The notes beneath the pieces are model-generated. The model was given only the letters and a program-made list of their open reading frames with translations, did no database searches and had not been told where the DNA came from. The translations under genes and the position numbers were made by a program. DNA of 35,205 bases from an uncultured Acidobacteriia bacterium (lineage in GTDB: Bacteria; Acidobacteriota; Terriglobia; Bryobacterales; Bryobacteraceae): assembly GCA_903881085.1 (NCBI GenBank), contig CAIRSA010000103.1:1-35205 (forward strand), read 5' to 3'. Below, piece after piece: positions 9,991 to 16,474 of this stretch (the stretch's first letter is position 1; the number at the start of each line of letters is the position of its first letter).

Positions 9991-10561
9991 TGTGTAGCCA
10001 GGCGCGAGCGAAATTCCAATCACGCTCAATGGTCCGCTGAGAGCTTTCGATACCCGCGGCACGCAGAGCGTCCAGTGTTTCCTCGGCCGTCAATCCTCCA
10101 AAAAATCGCAACTCCACAACTCTGGCATGGCGCGGATACTGCTCCGCCAATTTGTCGAGAGCAGCATTGATGAGCAGGACATCCACATTCATGGAAGGAT
10201 CATTCGCTTGCAGATCCAGCACCACGGTGCTGGCGCCTCCGCCGCGCTTCAAGGCCTGGCGTTTGCGGGCGTGGTCCACCAGAATATTGCGCATCATGGA
10301 TGCCGCCACATTCAAAAACTGCCCGCGGCTCTGCCAATCGAAATGCTGGACCTTGGGTAGCTGGAAATAGAGCTCATGAACGAGAGCCGTGGGCTGAATG
10401 GTGATCTTGCCGGACTGGCCTGCCATGACGGACCCGGCCCGGCGGCGCAGTTCGCGATAGACCTCAGCAGTTAGCCGCTCAAGCGCCTGCGCGTCTCCGT
10501 TTCGCCAATCTGTCAGGCATCTGGTGATCTCTCCAGCGGCCGGCTCTGCACTTTCGCTCAT
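9971..10561 (-). CDS. ECF-type RNA polymerase sigma factor (TIGR02999-like, Acidobacteria/Planctomycetes type)
   Basis: A 196-residue sigma-70 family protein. Region 2 runs through LTAEVYRELRRRA, VHELYFQL and SRGQFLNVAASMMRNILVDHARKR. The linker follows (GGGASTVVLDL), then region 4 (LAEQYPRHARVVELRFFGGLTAEETLDAL, SSQRTIERDWNFARAWL). This pattern is typical of the ECF group encoded beside Ser/Thr kinases in Acidobacteria and Planctomycetes. No anti-sigma factor is encoded nearby. The next two genes are membrane kinases with TPR tails, so control by phosphorylation is the likely mode; this is inferred from context. Its stop codon lies inside the next gene. The start ATG at 10561 has no strong Shine-Dalgarno sequence, and a stable hairpin sits just upstream. 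Confidence 0.92.
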   Translation of the reverse strand: MSESAEPAAGEITRCLTDWRNGDAQALERLTAEVYRELRRRAGSVMAGQSGKITIQPTALVHELYFQLPKVQHFDWQSRGQFLNVAASMMRNILVDHARKRQALKRGGGASTVVLDLQANDPSMNVDVLLINAALDKLAEQYPRHARVVELRFFGGLTAEETLDALRAAGIESSQRTIERDWNFARAWLHNAIGSK

Positions 10562-10571
10562 ATGCGTGGGT

Positions 10572-10599
10572 GGTTCTCTATCCTACCAGATAGAGAGCC
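10572..10599 (-). promoter_or_regulatory. Hairpin between the PEP-CTERM gene and the sigma-factor start codon
   Basis: An 11-bp stem (arms 10572-10582 and 10589-10599, one G-T pair, 6-base loop) occupies almost half of the 59-bp gap. It ends ten bases upstream of the sigma ATG. It has no T-run, so it is a weak terminator candidate for the PEP-CTERM gene. It could instead limit ribosome access to the sigma gene or be a protein site. Confidence 0.4.
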
Positions 10600-10620
10600 C
10601 CACGCTGAATAACCCAGGTA

Positions 10621-11295
10621 CTAGTTCTTTGACTGCAGACGGCGGCGGGCGAATGCCATTGCTCCAATGCCAGCGCCGATCATCCCAAAGGTGGCGGGCT
10701 CGGGCGTTCCGGAGGCGGTGGGGTTGGCGGTGAGACTGAAGTTGTCGAACTCAGCCTGGGCATTCGCACCCAGCGCACTGAGCCCACTGGCCTGGATGTA
10801 AATCCCCAGCGTCTGCCCCAATGTAGCCGGCGCCGCACCGGTGCTAAACGTAATGGTACGGTTGACGAAATTCCCCGAGGTGGGCGCACCAGCGCTGTCT
10901 GATCCCAGAATGGTGACTCCGTTGGCTTTCAGAGCAACGGAATAGGTGCTGAATGCCCTGTCGTTGCGCTGTCCCAAGGAATAGGCGAGCGTATATGTAG
11001 TATTTGCGGCAACGGTGGCACCCAGCGTCTGATTCGCATCGGAAGCACTGCCGTCGAATCCAACAAAAAGGATCTGACTGCCTTCTGGTGCGGAACCCGT
11101 GAAGAACCCGCCCGCTGCAATGTTCCATGTTCCAGCGAAAAAGTTGCTCGTATTCCAACCGTTAGGGGCAGCATTCACAATGGCTCCAGATCCGACGTTT
11201 GGGTTTTCAAAACCGGCGTTGGAGATCGTAATTACCCCCGCCTGGCTGGATGCCCCAAATAACATGATCATTGAAAACACAACTGTTAACTTCAT
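10621..11295 (-). CDS. Secreted PEP-CTERM sorting-domain protein
   Basis: A 224-residue exported protein. The ATG at 11295 is chosen because it follows a GAGAGGGA Shine-Dalgarno sequence and starts a signal peptide (MKLTVVFSMIMLFGASSQA). A TTG 28 codons upstream is spurious. The body is a beta-rich, Gly/Ala/Ser/Asn/Thr-rich domain (ITISNAGFENPNVGSGA, then WNIAAGGFFTGSAPEGSQI), resembling carbohydrate-binding-like surface domains. The C-terminus shows the sorting signal: PEPATFG, a hydrophobic helix (MIGAGIGAMAFA) and the basic tail RRRLQSKN. An exosortase would recognise this and process it at the membrane; no exosortase is in the window. Its role may be in surface or biofilm matrix, but this is not shown. 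Confidence 0.88.
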   Translation of the reverse strand: MKLTVVFSMIMLFGASSQAGVITISNAGFENPNVGSGAIVNAAPNGWNTSNFFAGTWNIAAGGFFTGSAPEGSQILFVGFDGSASDANQTLGATVAANTTYTLAYSLGQRNDRAFSTYSVALKANGVTILGSDSAGAPTSGNFVNRTITFSTGAAPATLGQTLGIYIQASGLSALGANAQAEFDNFSLTANPTASGTPEPATFGMIGAGIGAMAFARRRLQSKN

Positions 11296-11375
11296 AATAT
11301 TGATTCCCTCTCTTTGTTTTGAACTGGTGTTCGGACTAAGAACGTGGTCCCAGGGAAAAACCCGCCATCCGTTTT

Positions 11376-12014
11376 TCAAAAAAATTGAGGGTGAGGTAGA
11401 TTCCTGCCATTATATGGCGCAGCAACAGAACTGCCCGCAATTTTCCGTGAACGGGCGGAATTGGCTTGGGGTTTTGTCACCACCCCTACAATCTCAATCC
11501 CTTTGATGGTGTGCTTCCATTCGATGACCGCGAACGGCTCGGCCGAGTTGTTCAAATAGAGTTCCTGACGGACCTTTCGCCACATGCGATGCTGCGACAA
11601 CTCGCGGATCCGAACACGATCGGCTGCTGGGAACTCATCTTCGTTGTAACCCATCAGCTGCAGGTCACTGATGTGTCCATCGATGATCGGCTTCGCCAGG
11701 TCCAGTTTCGGGGTGACGGGCAGGTCCTCCCCCTGTTCCATAATCGTTACCACCTCACGGAGCTTCGCCGGCTTGGGAGCCTTTTGGTGCAGCTTGGTGA
11801 TTGTGAAATTCACCAGGGCGGTGGCGCCGACGAAATGCTCAATACAACGTTCAGTGAAGCACTGCCGACGGGTGGGGTCTTCCGAATTGTAGAAGGCCAG
11901 GGGCTGGCCCTGGTACGGGGCCTGATATTCCACTTTCATCGCGATGCGATGGTCCTGCGTTTCGAACTGGAAGTCTGTTTGAATGCTTAATGCGGCCAGT
12001 AGGAGTAGATTCAT
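11376..12014 (-). CDS. Unrecognised protein with short N-terminal signal-like segment
   Basis: A 212-residue product of unknown family. The ATG at 12014 gives a short hydrophobic start (MNLLLLAALSIQ) that could be a signal peptide, followed by a beta-rich region (TDFQFETQDHRIAMKVEY) and two Cys residues close together (QCFTERCIEHF). Further on are LVNFTITKLHQKAPKPAKL and an Asp/Glu-rich stretch, LMGYNEDEFPAADRVRIREL. No catalytic motif is evident. It lies 80 bp upstream of the PEP-CTERM gene on the same strand and is divergent from the CadC-like regulator, so it may be that regulator's target. Coding is supported by length, orientation and a plausible divergent promoter region rather than by recognised homology. 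Confidence 0.7.
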   Translation of the reverse strand: MNLLLLAALSIQTDFQFETQDHRIAMKVEYQAPYQGQPLAFYNSEDPTRRQCFTERCIEHFVGATALVNFTITKLHQKAPKPAKLREVVTIMEQGEDLPVTPKLDLAKPIIDGHISDLQLMGYNEDEFPAADRVRIRELSQHRMWRKVRQELYLNNSAEPFAVIEWKHTIKGIEIVGVVTKPQANSARSRKIAGSSVAAPYNGRNLPHPQFF

Positions 12015-12015
12015 T

Positions 12016-12030
12016 GGCCCAGTCTGGGCC
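12016..12030. repeat. Perfect 7-1-7 inverted repeat upstream of the 212-residue gene
   Basis: GGCCCAG and CTGGGCC are separated by one T, directly before the ATG at 12014. It could be a repressor site or an mRNA hairpin covering the ribosome binding site, since no normal Shine-Dalgarno sequence is visible. Chance cannot be excluded in G+C-rich DNA. Confidence 0.35.
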
Positions 12031-12084
12031 CAGCTTGCGACTCGTTACATGCACTGGCCCTGGATTCACCCTGGATTGCTGGTG

Positions 12085-12108
12085 TACAATTAAACCTTTG
12101 ATTAATTG
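12085..12108 (+). promoter_or_regulatory. Candidate -10 box and palindromic operator of the CadC-like regulator gene
   Basis: TACAAT (12085-12090) matches a -10 box, and no good -35 is seen. It overlaps a perfect palindrome, CAATTAA (12087-12093) and TTAATTG (12102-12108), with an 8-base spacer. The site ends 16 bases before the ATG at 12125 in an unusually A+T-rich patch of the divergent intergenic region. Self-regulation by the winged-helix protein, or control of the divergent gene, is an inference. Confidence 0.4.
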
Positions 12109-12124
12109 AGGGTTACGGCTGGCC

Positions 12125-14257
12125 ATGGACAGGATTCTCCGCTTCGGACTGTTCGAAATCGACGCAGTTTCCGGCGAACTTCGCAAAGAAGGTCGACCGC
12201 TGAAGCTGCAGGACCAGCCATTTCAGGTGCTGCTGTTCCTTGTCGAGCGCGCAGGCGAAGTTGTTTCTCGCGAGGAGCTGCAACAGGCCGTCTGGCCTGC
12301 CGACACGTTTGTGGATTTCGACCATGGCGTGAACACTGCGATAAGAAAGATCCGCCAGGCGCTAGGCGACTCGGCCGACAATCCGCGATTTATTGAGACC
12401 CTGCCGAGGAAGGGCTACCGGTTTATCGCCCCGGTCTCACAACCAGGGGAGCCGGAGCCGGCACCCGCCCCACCCCCTGCGCCCATTCCCAGCCCCAAAA
12501 AGCGTTGGCTGATTCCGGCTGCGGTTGCTTCTCTTACCGTCATCTTCCTAGTGGGGGAGTGGTACTTCGTAAGCCGCCCGGCTTCAATGGTGAAGATCTC
12601 CAACCTGCCCACGCCGCTTACCACTTACCCCGGCGCGCAGATCAATCCCAATTTTTCGCCTGACGGCCGAATGCTGGCCTTCGCCTGGAACGGCACGGCA
12701 CGGGACAACTTCGATATCTACATAAAACACCTGGGCGTGGAAGATCCGGTCCGCCTCACCAATGACCCGGCGCGGGACAGTTCGCCCGTATTTTCGCCTG
12801 ATGGCAAGCAAATCGCCTTTATGCGCGCCACCGGGGCAGGTCCATCGAAAGTGATGGTGATGCCAGCGACTGGAGGTCCGGAGGTGGAAGTCGGCCAAGC
12901 CGATGGAATCGACAACTACATGGACTCCGCAATGATCGCCTGGACGCCTGACGGGCGTTCCGTGCTGGCCAGTAAAGTCGCCAAACGAAACCCCTTGCGG
13001 TTTGGCTTGCAGAGCTTTCCAATCTCCGGGGGCGAACCCGCCTGGTTCGTGCCTGCTCCTGAGTCTGCGCCGAGCAGCAGTGACGAATCCGGCTTCTGCT
13101 GCGCCTCATTTTCGCGCGATGGCAGACAAGTGGCATATCTTCTTGTCCATGCAGGACTTTCCGAGTTGTTTGTACAGACGCTCTCGCCCTCTTATCAGCC
13201 GGAAGGGCAGGCCCGTCAGCTAACCGATTTCCATCTTCTGGTCTCAACACCGGCATGGATGCCGGACGGGCAAAGCCTGGTTGTTGGTACTGGCGAAAGA
13301 GGGAGCCATCATTTATGGCGGGTGTTTCGCAACGGGCAACCGTCGCAACTGATGGAGCCGATGGGCGATCAGGCCGGCCAGCCTGCCATCTCACCCACCG
13401 GACAACTGGTCTTCGCCCGTTCGTTGCCACGTAGCGCAATCTGGCAGCTGGATGTGACAAAACCGGCCCAGCCGCAGCAGATTCTGCAATCGACCCGGGC
13501 CAATCTCTCGCCGCATTTTTCGCCGGATGGCAAACGAATCGCCTTTATCTCCACACGTACCGGCTCCTCCGAAGTGTGGATTGCCAATCGCGATGGAACC
13601 AATACCACGCGCCTCACTTCGATGCAGAACCCGATTACGGGTTGGCCGCACTGGTCGCCGGATGGCTCGCGTATCGCCTTCGATTCCTCGCCGAAAGGGG
13701 TCTATCACCATTACACGATCTCAGCCGCGGGCGGCGAACCGGTGCAGATTACCAGCGGTGACGCGCTTCACGGCGTTCCCGCCTGGTCGCCCGACAGTAA
13801 GACGATCTATTTTTACAGCAATCGCTTCGGAGAACAGATCGCTTCCATTCCTGCGGGCGGCGGCGAGATCAGGCAAGTCACAAAACAGGGCGGACGGCTG
13901 GGGAAGCTGTCGCCCGACGGCCGCTTTCTTTATTTTGCGAAGCGCAATGGTGAAAGCATGGGATTGTGGCGTATGCCGCTGCCAACCGGGGACGAGAAGT
14001 TGGTTGTTCCGCGGCTCATGATGTTTCAGTTTGAGCCGGTGGACGAAGGCGTTTACTACACCATGGTGTACCCTGATACAAAGACGATGGAGATCCGTTT
14101 CCACTCGCCCGAAACCGGCAAAGATCGGCTGGTGATCAGCTTACCCAATACCGGCCCGGCGCCAGGTATGTCTGTTTCTCCAGATGGCAAGACCCTGCTT
14201 TACGCAACCTCAATGAGTGGCGAAAGCAGTTTGATGACGGCAGAGTTGGGGCGCTAG
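12125..14257 (+). CDS. CadC/ToxR-like transmembrane regulator with winged-helix DNA-binding domain and WD40-like (PD40/TolB) beta-propeller
   Basis: A 710-residue one-component membrane regulator. Residues 1-103 form an OmpR/PhoB-type winged helix (FGLFEIDAVSGELRKEG, QPFQVLLFLVERAGEVVSR, NTAIRKIRQALGD, RFIETLPRKGYRFIAPV). A Pro-rich linker (about 108-124) and one membrane helix (about 128-148) follow. The rest is a periplasmic propeller with repeated PD40 motifs such as NFSPDGRMLAFAW, VFSPDGKQIAFMR, HFSPDGKRIAFIS, HWSPDGSRIAF and AWSPDSKTIYFYS. This domain order is common in Acidobacteriota and lets a periplasmic ligand or protein control transcription from the membrane. The signal is unknown. 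The ArsC-like gene starts nine bases after its stop codon, so they are probably co-transcribed. Confidence 0.92.
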   Translation: MDRILRFGLFEIDAVSGELRKEGRPLKLQDQPFQVLLFLVERAGEVVSREELQQAVWPADTFVDFDHGVNTAIRKIRQALGDSADNPRFIETLPRKGYRFIAPVSQPGEPEPAPAPPPAPIPSPKKRWLIPAAVASLTVIFLVGEWYFVSRPASMVKISNLPTPLTTYPGAQINPNFSPDGRMLAFAWNGTARDNFDIYIKHLGVEDPVRLTNDPARDSSPVFSPDGKQIAFMRATGAGPSKVMVMPATGGPEVEVGQADGIDNYMDSAMIAWTPDGRSVLASKVAKRNPLRFGLQSFPISGGEPAWFVPAPESAPSSSDESGFCCASFSRDGRQVAYLLVHAGLSELFVQTLSPSYQPEGQARQLTDFHLLVSTPAWMPDGQSLVVGTGERGSHHLWRVFRNGQPSQLMEPMGDQAGQPAISPTGQLVFARSLPRSAIWQLDVTKPAQPQQILQSTRANLSPHFSPDGKRIAFISTRTGSSEVWIANRDGTNTTRLTSMQNPITGWPHWSPDGSRIAFDSSPKGVYHHYTISAAGGEPVQITSGDALHGVPAWSPDSKTIYFYSNRFGEQIASIPAGGGEIRQVTKQGGRLGKLSPDGRFLYFAKRNGESMGLWRMPLPTGDEKLVVPRLMMFQFEPVDEGVYYTMVYPDTKTMEIRFHSPETGKDRLVISLPNTGPAPGMSVSPDGKTLLYATSMSGESSLMTAELGR

Positions 14258-14266
14258 TTTATAAGA

Positions 14267-14617
14267 ATGGCATTGAATGTACAGATTTTCGGCATGAAGG
14301 GATCGCAGGCAACGCGCGCGGCGGAACGGTTTTTCAAAGAGCGCGGTATCGCGTTTCATTTCGTGGATTTGAAGGTGAAACCGATGTCTCCTGGAGAGAT
14401 CAAGCGCTTTGTCGATCGCTTCGGGCTGCCGGCACTGCTGGACACCGAAGGCAAGGCCTACGTGGATGCGGGGTTGAAATATCTGAAAGTAACAGAGCGG
14501 GAACTGCTGGAGAAGATCGAACGCGACCCCAAACTGCTTCGGCTGCCGATGCTCCGCTGCGGCAATCATTTGAGCGTGGGCCAGGATGAGGCGGCATGGA
14601 AGGCAATGCTAACCTGA
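14267..14617 (+). CDS. ArsC/Spx-fold protein without the usual redox cysteine
   Basis: A 116-residue thioredoxin-like protein of the arsenate reductase/Spx superfamily. It is recognisable from VQIFGMKGSQATRAAERFFKERGI at the start, the FVDLKVKPMSPGEIKRFV helix, and the ending LPMLRCGNHLSVGQDEAAWKAML (compare RPIVRxGxxxxVGFDEAxW). Where arsenate reductases carry the reactive Cys after the first strand, this protein has Ser13; its only cysteine is Cys98. Arsenate reduction by the classical mechanism is therefore unlikely. It follows the CadC-like regulator closely on the same strand. The function is unknown; a regulatory or degenerate redox role is possible. Confidence 0.8.
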   Translation: MALNVQIFGMKGSQATRAAERFFKERGIAFHFVDLKVKPMSPGEIKRFVDRFGLPALLDTEGKAYVDAGLKYLKVTERELLEKIERDPKLLRLPMLRCGNHLSVGQDEAAWKAMLT

Positions 14618-14692
14618 ATTTCGTCCGCGAAAACTTTTTGCTGGTACTTGGCAAACTTCGGGCGCGAAAAACGCCTATGCTGTTGGGTGCAG

Positions 14693-15160
14693 ATGTTCCG
14701 ACTATTTCTAATTCGACTATCGATGATGGCAGGCTTGGGCGTTTGTGTATTCGCGGGTCTATGGATCTACGAATTGCTAACAAAACAAACGCCTGATGAC
14801 AGATTGGTCGCGCTTGAAAAGGAGGTCAAGCCGAAAGGCGGATCGATTTTCAAGACTACCCTGCTGGGGAAGCCTGCAATTTTCCTCTTGCTCGATTGCA
14901 CTGTCTACTTATTGCAACCCACCGCTGAGAAGATCGAGCGCAAGGAAGTATTGAGCACGGGCTTTTATTTTGGACTTACCGTATGCACAAACCAATCCAT
15001 CAGCAAGGAAGGTGAGTTTGTGAAAGTGTATCTCTCCAATCAAGCCATCGGAGCGGGTGGCGGGAACATCACTGGCGGCTATTTTCGAAGCAAAGACGGG
15101 CTAATTTGGGAAAAGATGAGCGGCGAAGGTTGGAAGAGCCTGGATGCCGCCCGGCAGTGA
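14693..15160 (+). CDS. Small membrane-anchored protein of unknown function
   Basis: An unrecognised product of 155 residues. The ATG at 14693 is preferred over a TTG at 14648 because it puts a basic n-region directly before one hydrophobic helix (MFRLFLIRLSMMAGLGVCVF) with a GGGTG stretch upstream. The rest is soluble: DDRLVALEKEVKPKGGSIF, a hydrophobic strand (PAIFLLLDCTVYLLQP), and a Gly-rich part, AIGAGGGNITGGYF. It is probably an extracytoplasmic domain anchored by the N-terminal helix. It shares a strand with the next gene, which begins 11 bases after its stop codon; the two may form an operon. Confidence 0.65.
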   Translation: MFRLFLIRLSMMAGLGVCVFAGLWIYELLTKQTPDDRLVALEKEVKPKGGSIFKTTLLGKPAIFLLLDCTVYLLQPTAEKIERKEVLSTGFYFGLTVCTNQSISKEGEFVKVYLSNQAIGAGGGNITGGYFRSKDGLIWEKMSGEGWKSLDAARQ

Positions 15161-15171
15161 GAGGATTTGCG

Positions 15172-15582
15172 ATGGTTTACCCAGCTTATTTATTGACTCT
15201 ACTCTTGATGGTTCCCGCGTTTGGGCTGACCGCCCTGATCGCAACATTGCTTATACTTTCCACCGGGTTTAAAGAAGGCTTTGGGGCGCTGTTTCAAATC
15301 CTGGGCTACCTGGGCGCGGGAATTGCTGAGCCCTTGCGATATGGCTATCGAATCGTGGCTTTTCTTGTCGTCTCAGGATTTGTGCTTACGGCGGTGGCGT
15401 TTCCGCAACTGCGCACGCTCTCGTTCTGGGGCCTAAGCACCGCCGGAACCCTCTGCGCGGCATTCTGCCTATTCGCGGCTTCGAGGGAAGGAACGCCGGA
15501 AACGATCAATGCGCTGATTGTCCTCTCCCCCAGTTTTGTAGGCATCGCCGCAGGAGTCTGGTTCGCTACCAAATTTCAGTAA
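15172..15582 (+). CDS. Small multi-pass membrane protein of unknown function
   Basis: A 136-residue hydrophobic protein with about four membrane helices: YLLTLLLMVPAFGLTALIA, IVAFLVVSGFVLTAVAF, LSTAGTLCAAFCLFAA and ALIVLSPSFVGIAAGVWF. The ATG at 15172 is chosen because GAGAGG lies seven bases upstream, directly after the stop codon of the preceding gene; an earlier in-frame start has no such site. No family was recognised. It probably shares a transcript with the 155-residue protein. A 232-bp inverted-repeat element begins eight bases after its stop codon and separates it from a convergent gene. Confidence 0.68.
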   Translation: MVYPAYLLTLLLMVPAFGLTALIATLLILSTGFKEGFGALFQILGYLGAGIAEPLRYGYRIVAFLVVSGFVLTAVAFPQLRTLSFWGLSTAGTLCAAFCLFAASREGTPETINALIVLSPSFVGIAAGVWFATKFQ

Positions 15583-15590
15583 TCGCTTAA

Positions 15591-15822
15591 CCTTGAAAAA
15601 AGCAGTTGAGTCTTCGTATTGCGGCAATCCGCTTCATTTGTAAGATCTTGCGGGAATCCGAATGGTCACCCCATGGGTGAGTTCGTATTGCGGGTTGTAT
15701 CGCCGGGGCAAACAGGGGACGGACAGCGAAATTCCGGCCAAAAACGCCGGAAATTCATGTCCGTCCCCAGTTTGCGGAGTCTGGCAATCCTCAGGAATGC
15801 ATTTGCAACTGCTTTTTCAAGG
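15591..15822. mobile_element. 232-bp non-coding terminal-inverted-repeat element, copy 1 (MITE/REPIN-like)
   Basis: The ends are inverted repeats, CCTTGAAAAA(A)GCAGTTG, differing by one A. They are flanked by the 5-bp direct repeats CTTAA at 15586-15590 and 15823-15827, as left by transposition. The centre (15715-15768) is a long hairpin, GGGGACGGACA pairing TGTCCGTCCCC and an inner ATTCCGGC pairing GCCGGAA(T), with a 7-base loop. Outside it, GCAAAC pairs with GTTTGC. No reading frame of note lies inside, so it must depend on a transposase elsewhere. It sits exactly between two convergent genes, and the right-hand CTTAA contains the TAA stop of the minus-strand gene. It may act as a two-way terminator. 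Confidence 0.8.
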
Positions 15823-15823
15823 C

Positions 15824-16321
15824 TTAACGCCGAGGCTGGATAGGGGCGCTGAACTCAATATTGTATTCGTAAGAAGGACCACTCATCGGCCCTTTTTGCG
15901 GCCCGGCGGTGAACACTTTGCCGGCAATCGTCTTCGCATCCATAACCTTCGAAGTGAACTTGTGCTCGGTGCTTCCGCCGCCTGGAGCGAATTTGAAAGC
16001 ATCGTGGCCGACGGAAACATTGACAATCTGCCCCTTTGCGCTGATAACGACTTGGACGAAATGAAGCTTGCCCTTCTCGGCCTGGCTCGACAGGGCGAAT
16101 CTGTCGCGGGTTTGAGCGTCAGTCAAGGGTTGGTCGGAAAATATGACCACCGTATCGTTTTTCGACTCATCGAAAAACCCCTTTTCAAAATGGGCCGACA
16201 CGTTTGTCAGCGGAATCGCTTTGCCACCTACCGTTAGCTGGCCTTTGCATTCAGCTTGACCTGCTGCGGAAAACAGCACGAACATGAATCCGAGGACAAG
16301 GGGAGAATACTTGGAAATCAT
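15824..16321 (-). CDS. Small secreted protein of unknown function
   Basis: About 165 residues with a signal peptide (MISKYSPLVLGFMFVLFSAAGQA, cut before ECKG). The ATG at 16321 gives the normal basic n-region; an ATG six codons upstream (16339) is also possible. The mature part is beta-rich: GQLTVGGKAIPLTNVSAHFE, then DTVVIFSDQPLTDAQTRDRF, HFVQVVISAKGQIVNVSVGH, and GPSYEYNIEFSAPI at the end. The pattern resembles small extracytoplasmic beta-sandwich proteins but no family was recognised. Its stop codon lies within the target duplicate of the adjoining 232-bp element. A tRNA gene lies upstream on the same strand. Confidence 0.75.
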   Translation of the reverse strand: MISKYSPLVLGFMFVLFSAAGQAECKGQLTVGGKAIPLTNVSAHFEKGFFDESKNDTVVIFSDQPLTDAQTRDRFALSSQAEKGKLHFVQVVISAKGQIVNVSVGHDAFKFAPGGGSTEHKFTSKVMDAKTIAGKVFTAGPQKGPMSGPSYEYNIEFSAPIQPRR

Positions 16322-16368
16322 CACCACTAAGACTACCATGGCTCGCCGAACGAAACCTAGGCAAAGGA

Positions 16369-16445
16369 TGGTGGGCGCGCAGGGATTCGAACCCCGGACC
16401 CCCTCGGTGTAAGCGAGGTGCTCTAACCAGCTGAGCTACACGCCC
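16369..16445 (-). tRNA. tRNA-Val(UAC)
   Basis: It folds as a full cloverleaf: the acceptor stem GGGCGTG pairs with CGCGCCC (one G-U), the D-arm is GCTC..GAGC, the anticodon stem is CCTCG/CGAGG with loop CTTACAC (anticodon TAC), and the T-arm contains TTCGAAT. Discriminator A and an encoded CCA end are present. Confidence 0.97.
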
Positions 16446-16474
16446 CTTCGAAAAGAGGATAGACCTCTATTCTA

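Noticed and set aside
9991..10062. Extended start for the first tandem kinase (GTG at 10062)
   Set aside because: It lies deep in the sigma gene, and the paralog starts with the same MPSEANNDFA, which fits the ATG at 9990.
15662..16237. 191-codon plus-strand frame starting in the 232-bp element
   Set aside because: It runs from a non-coding repeat into the antisense of a secreted protein gene, so it is not credible.
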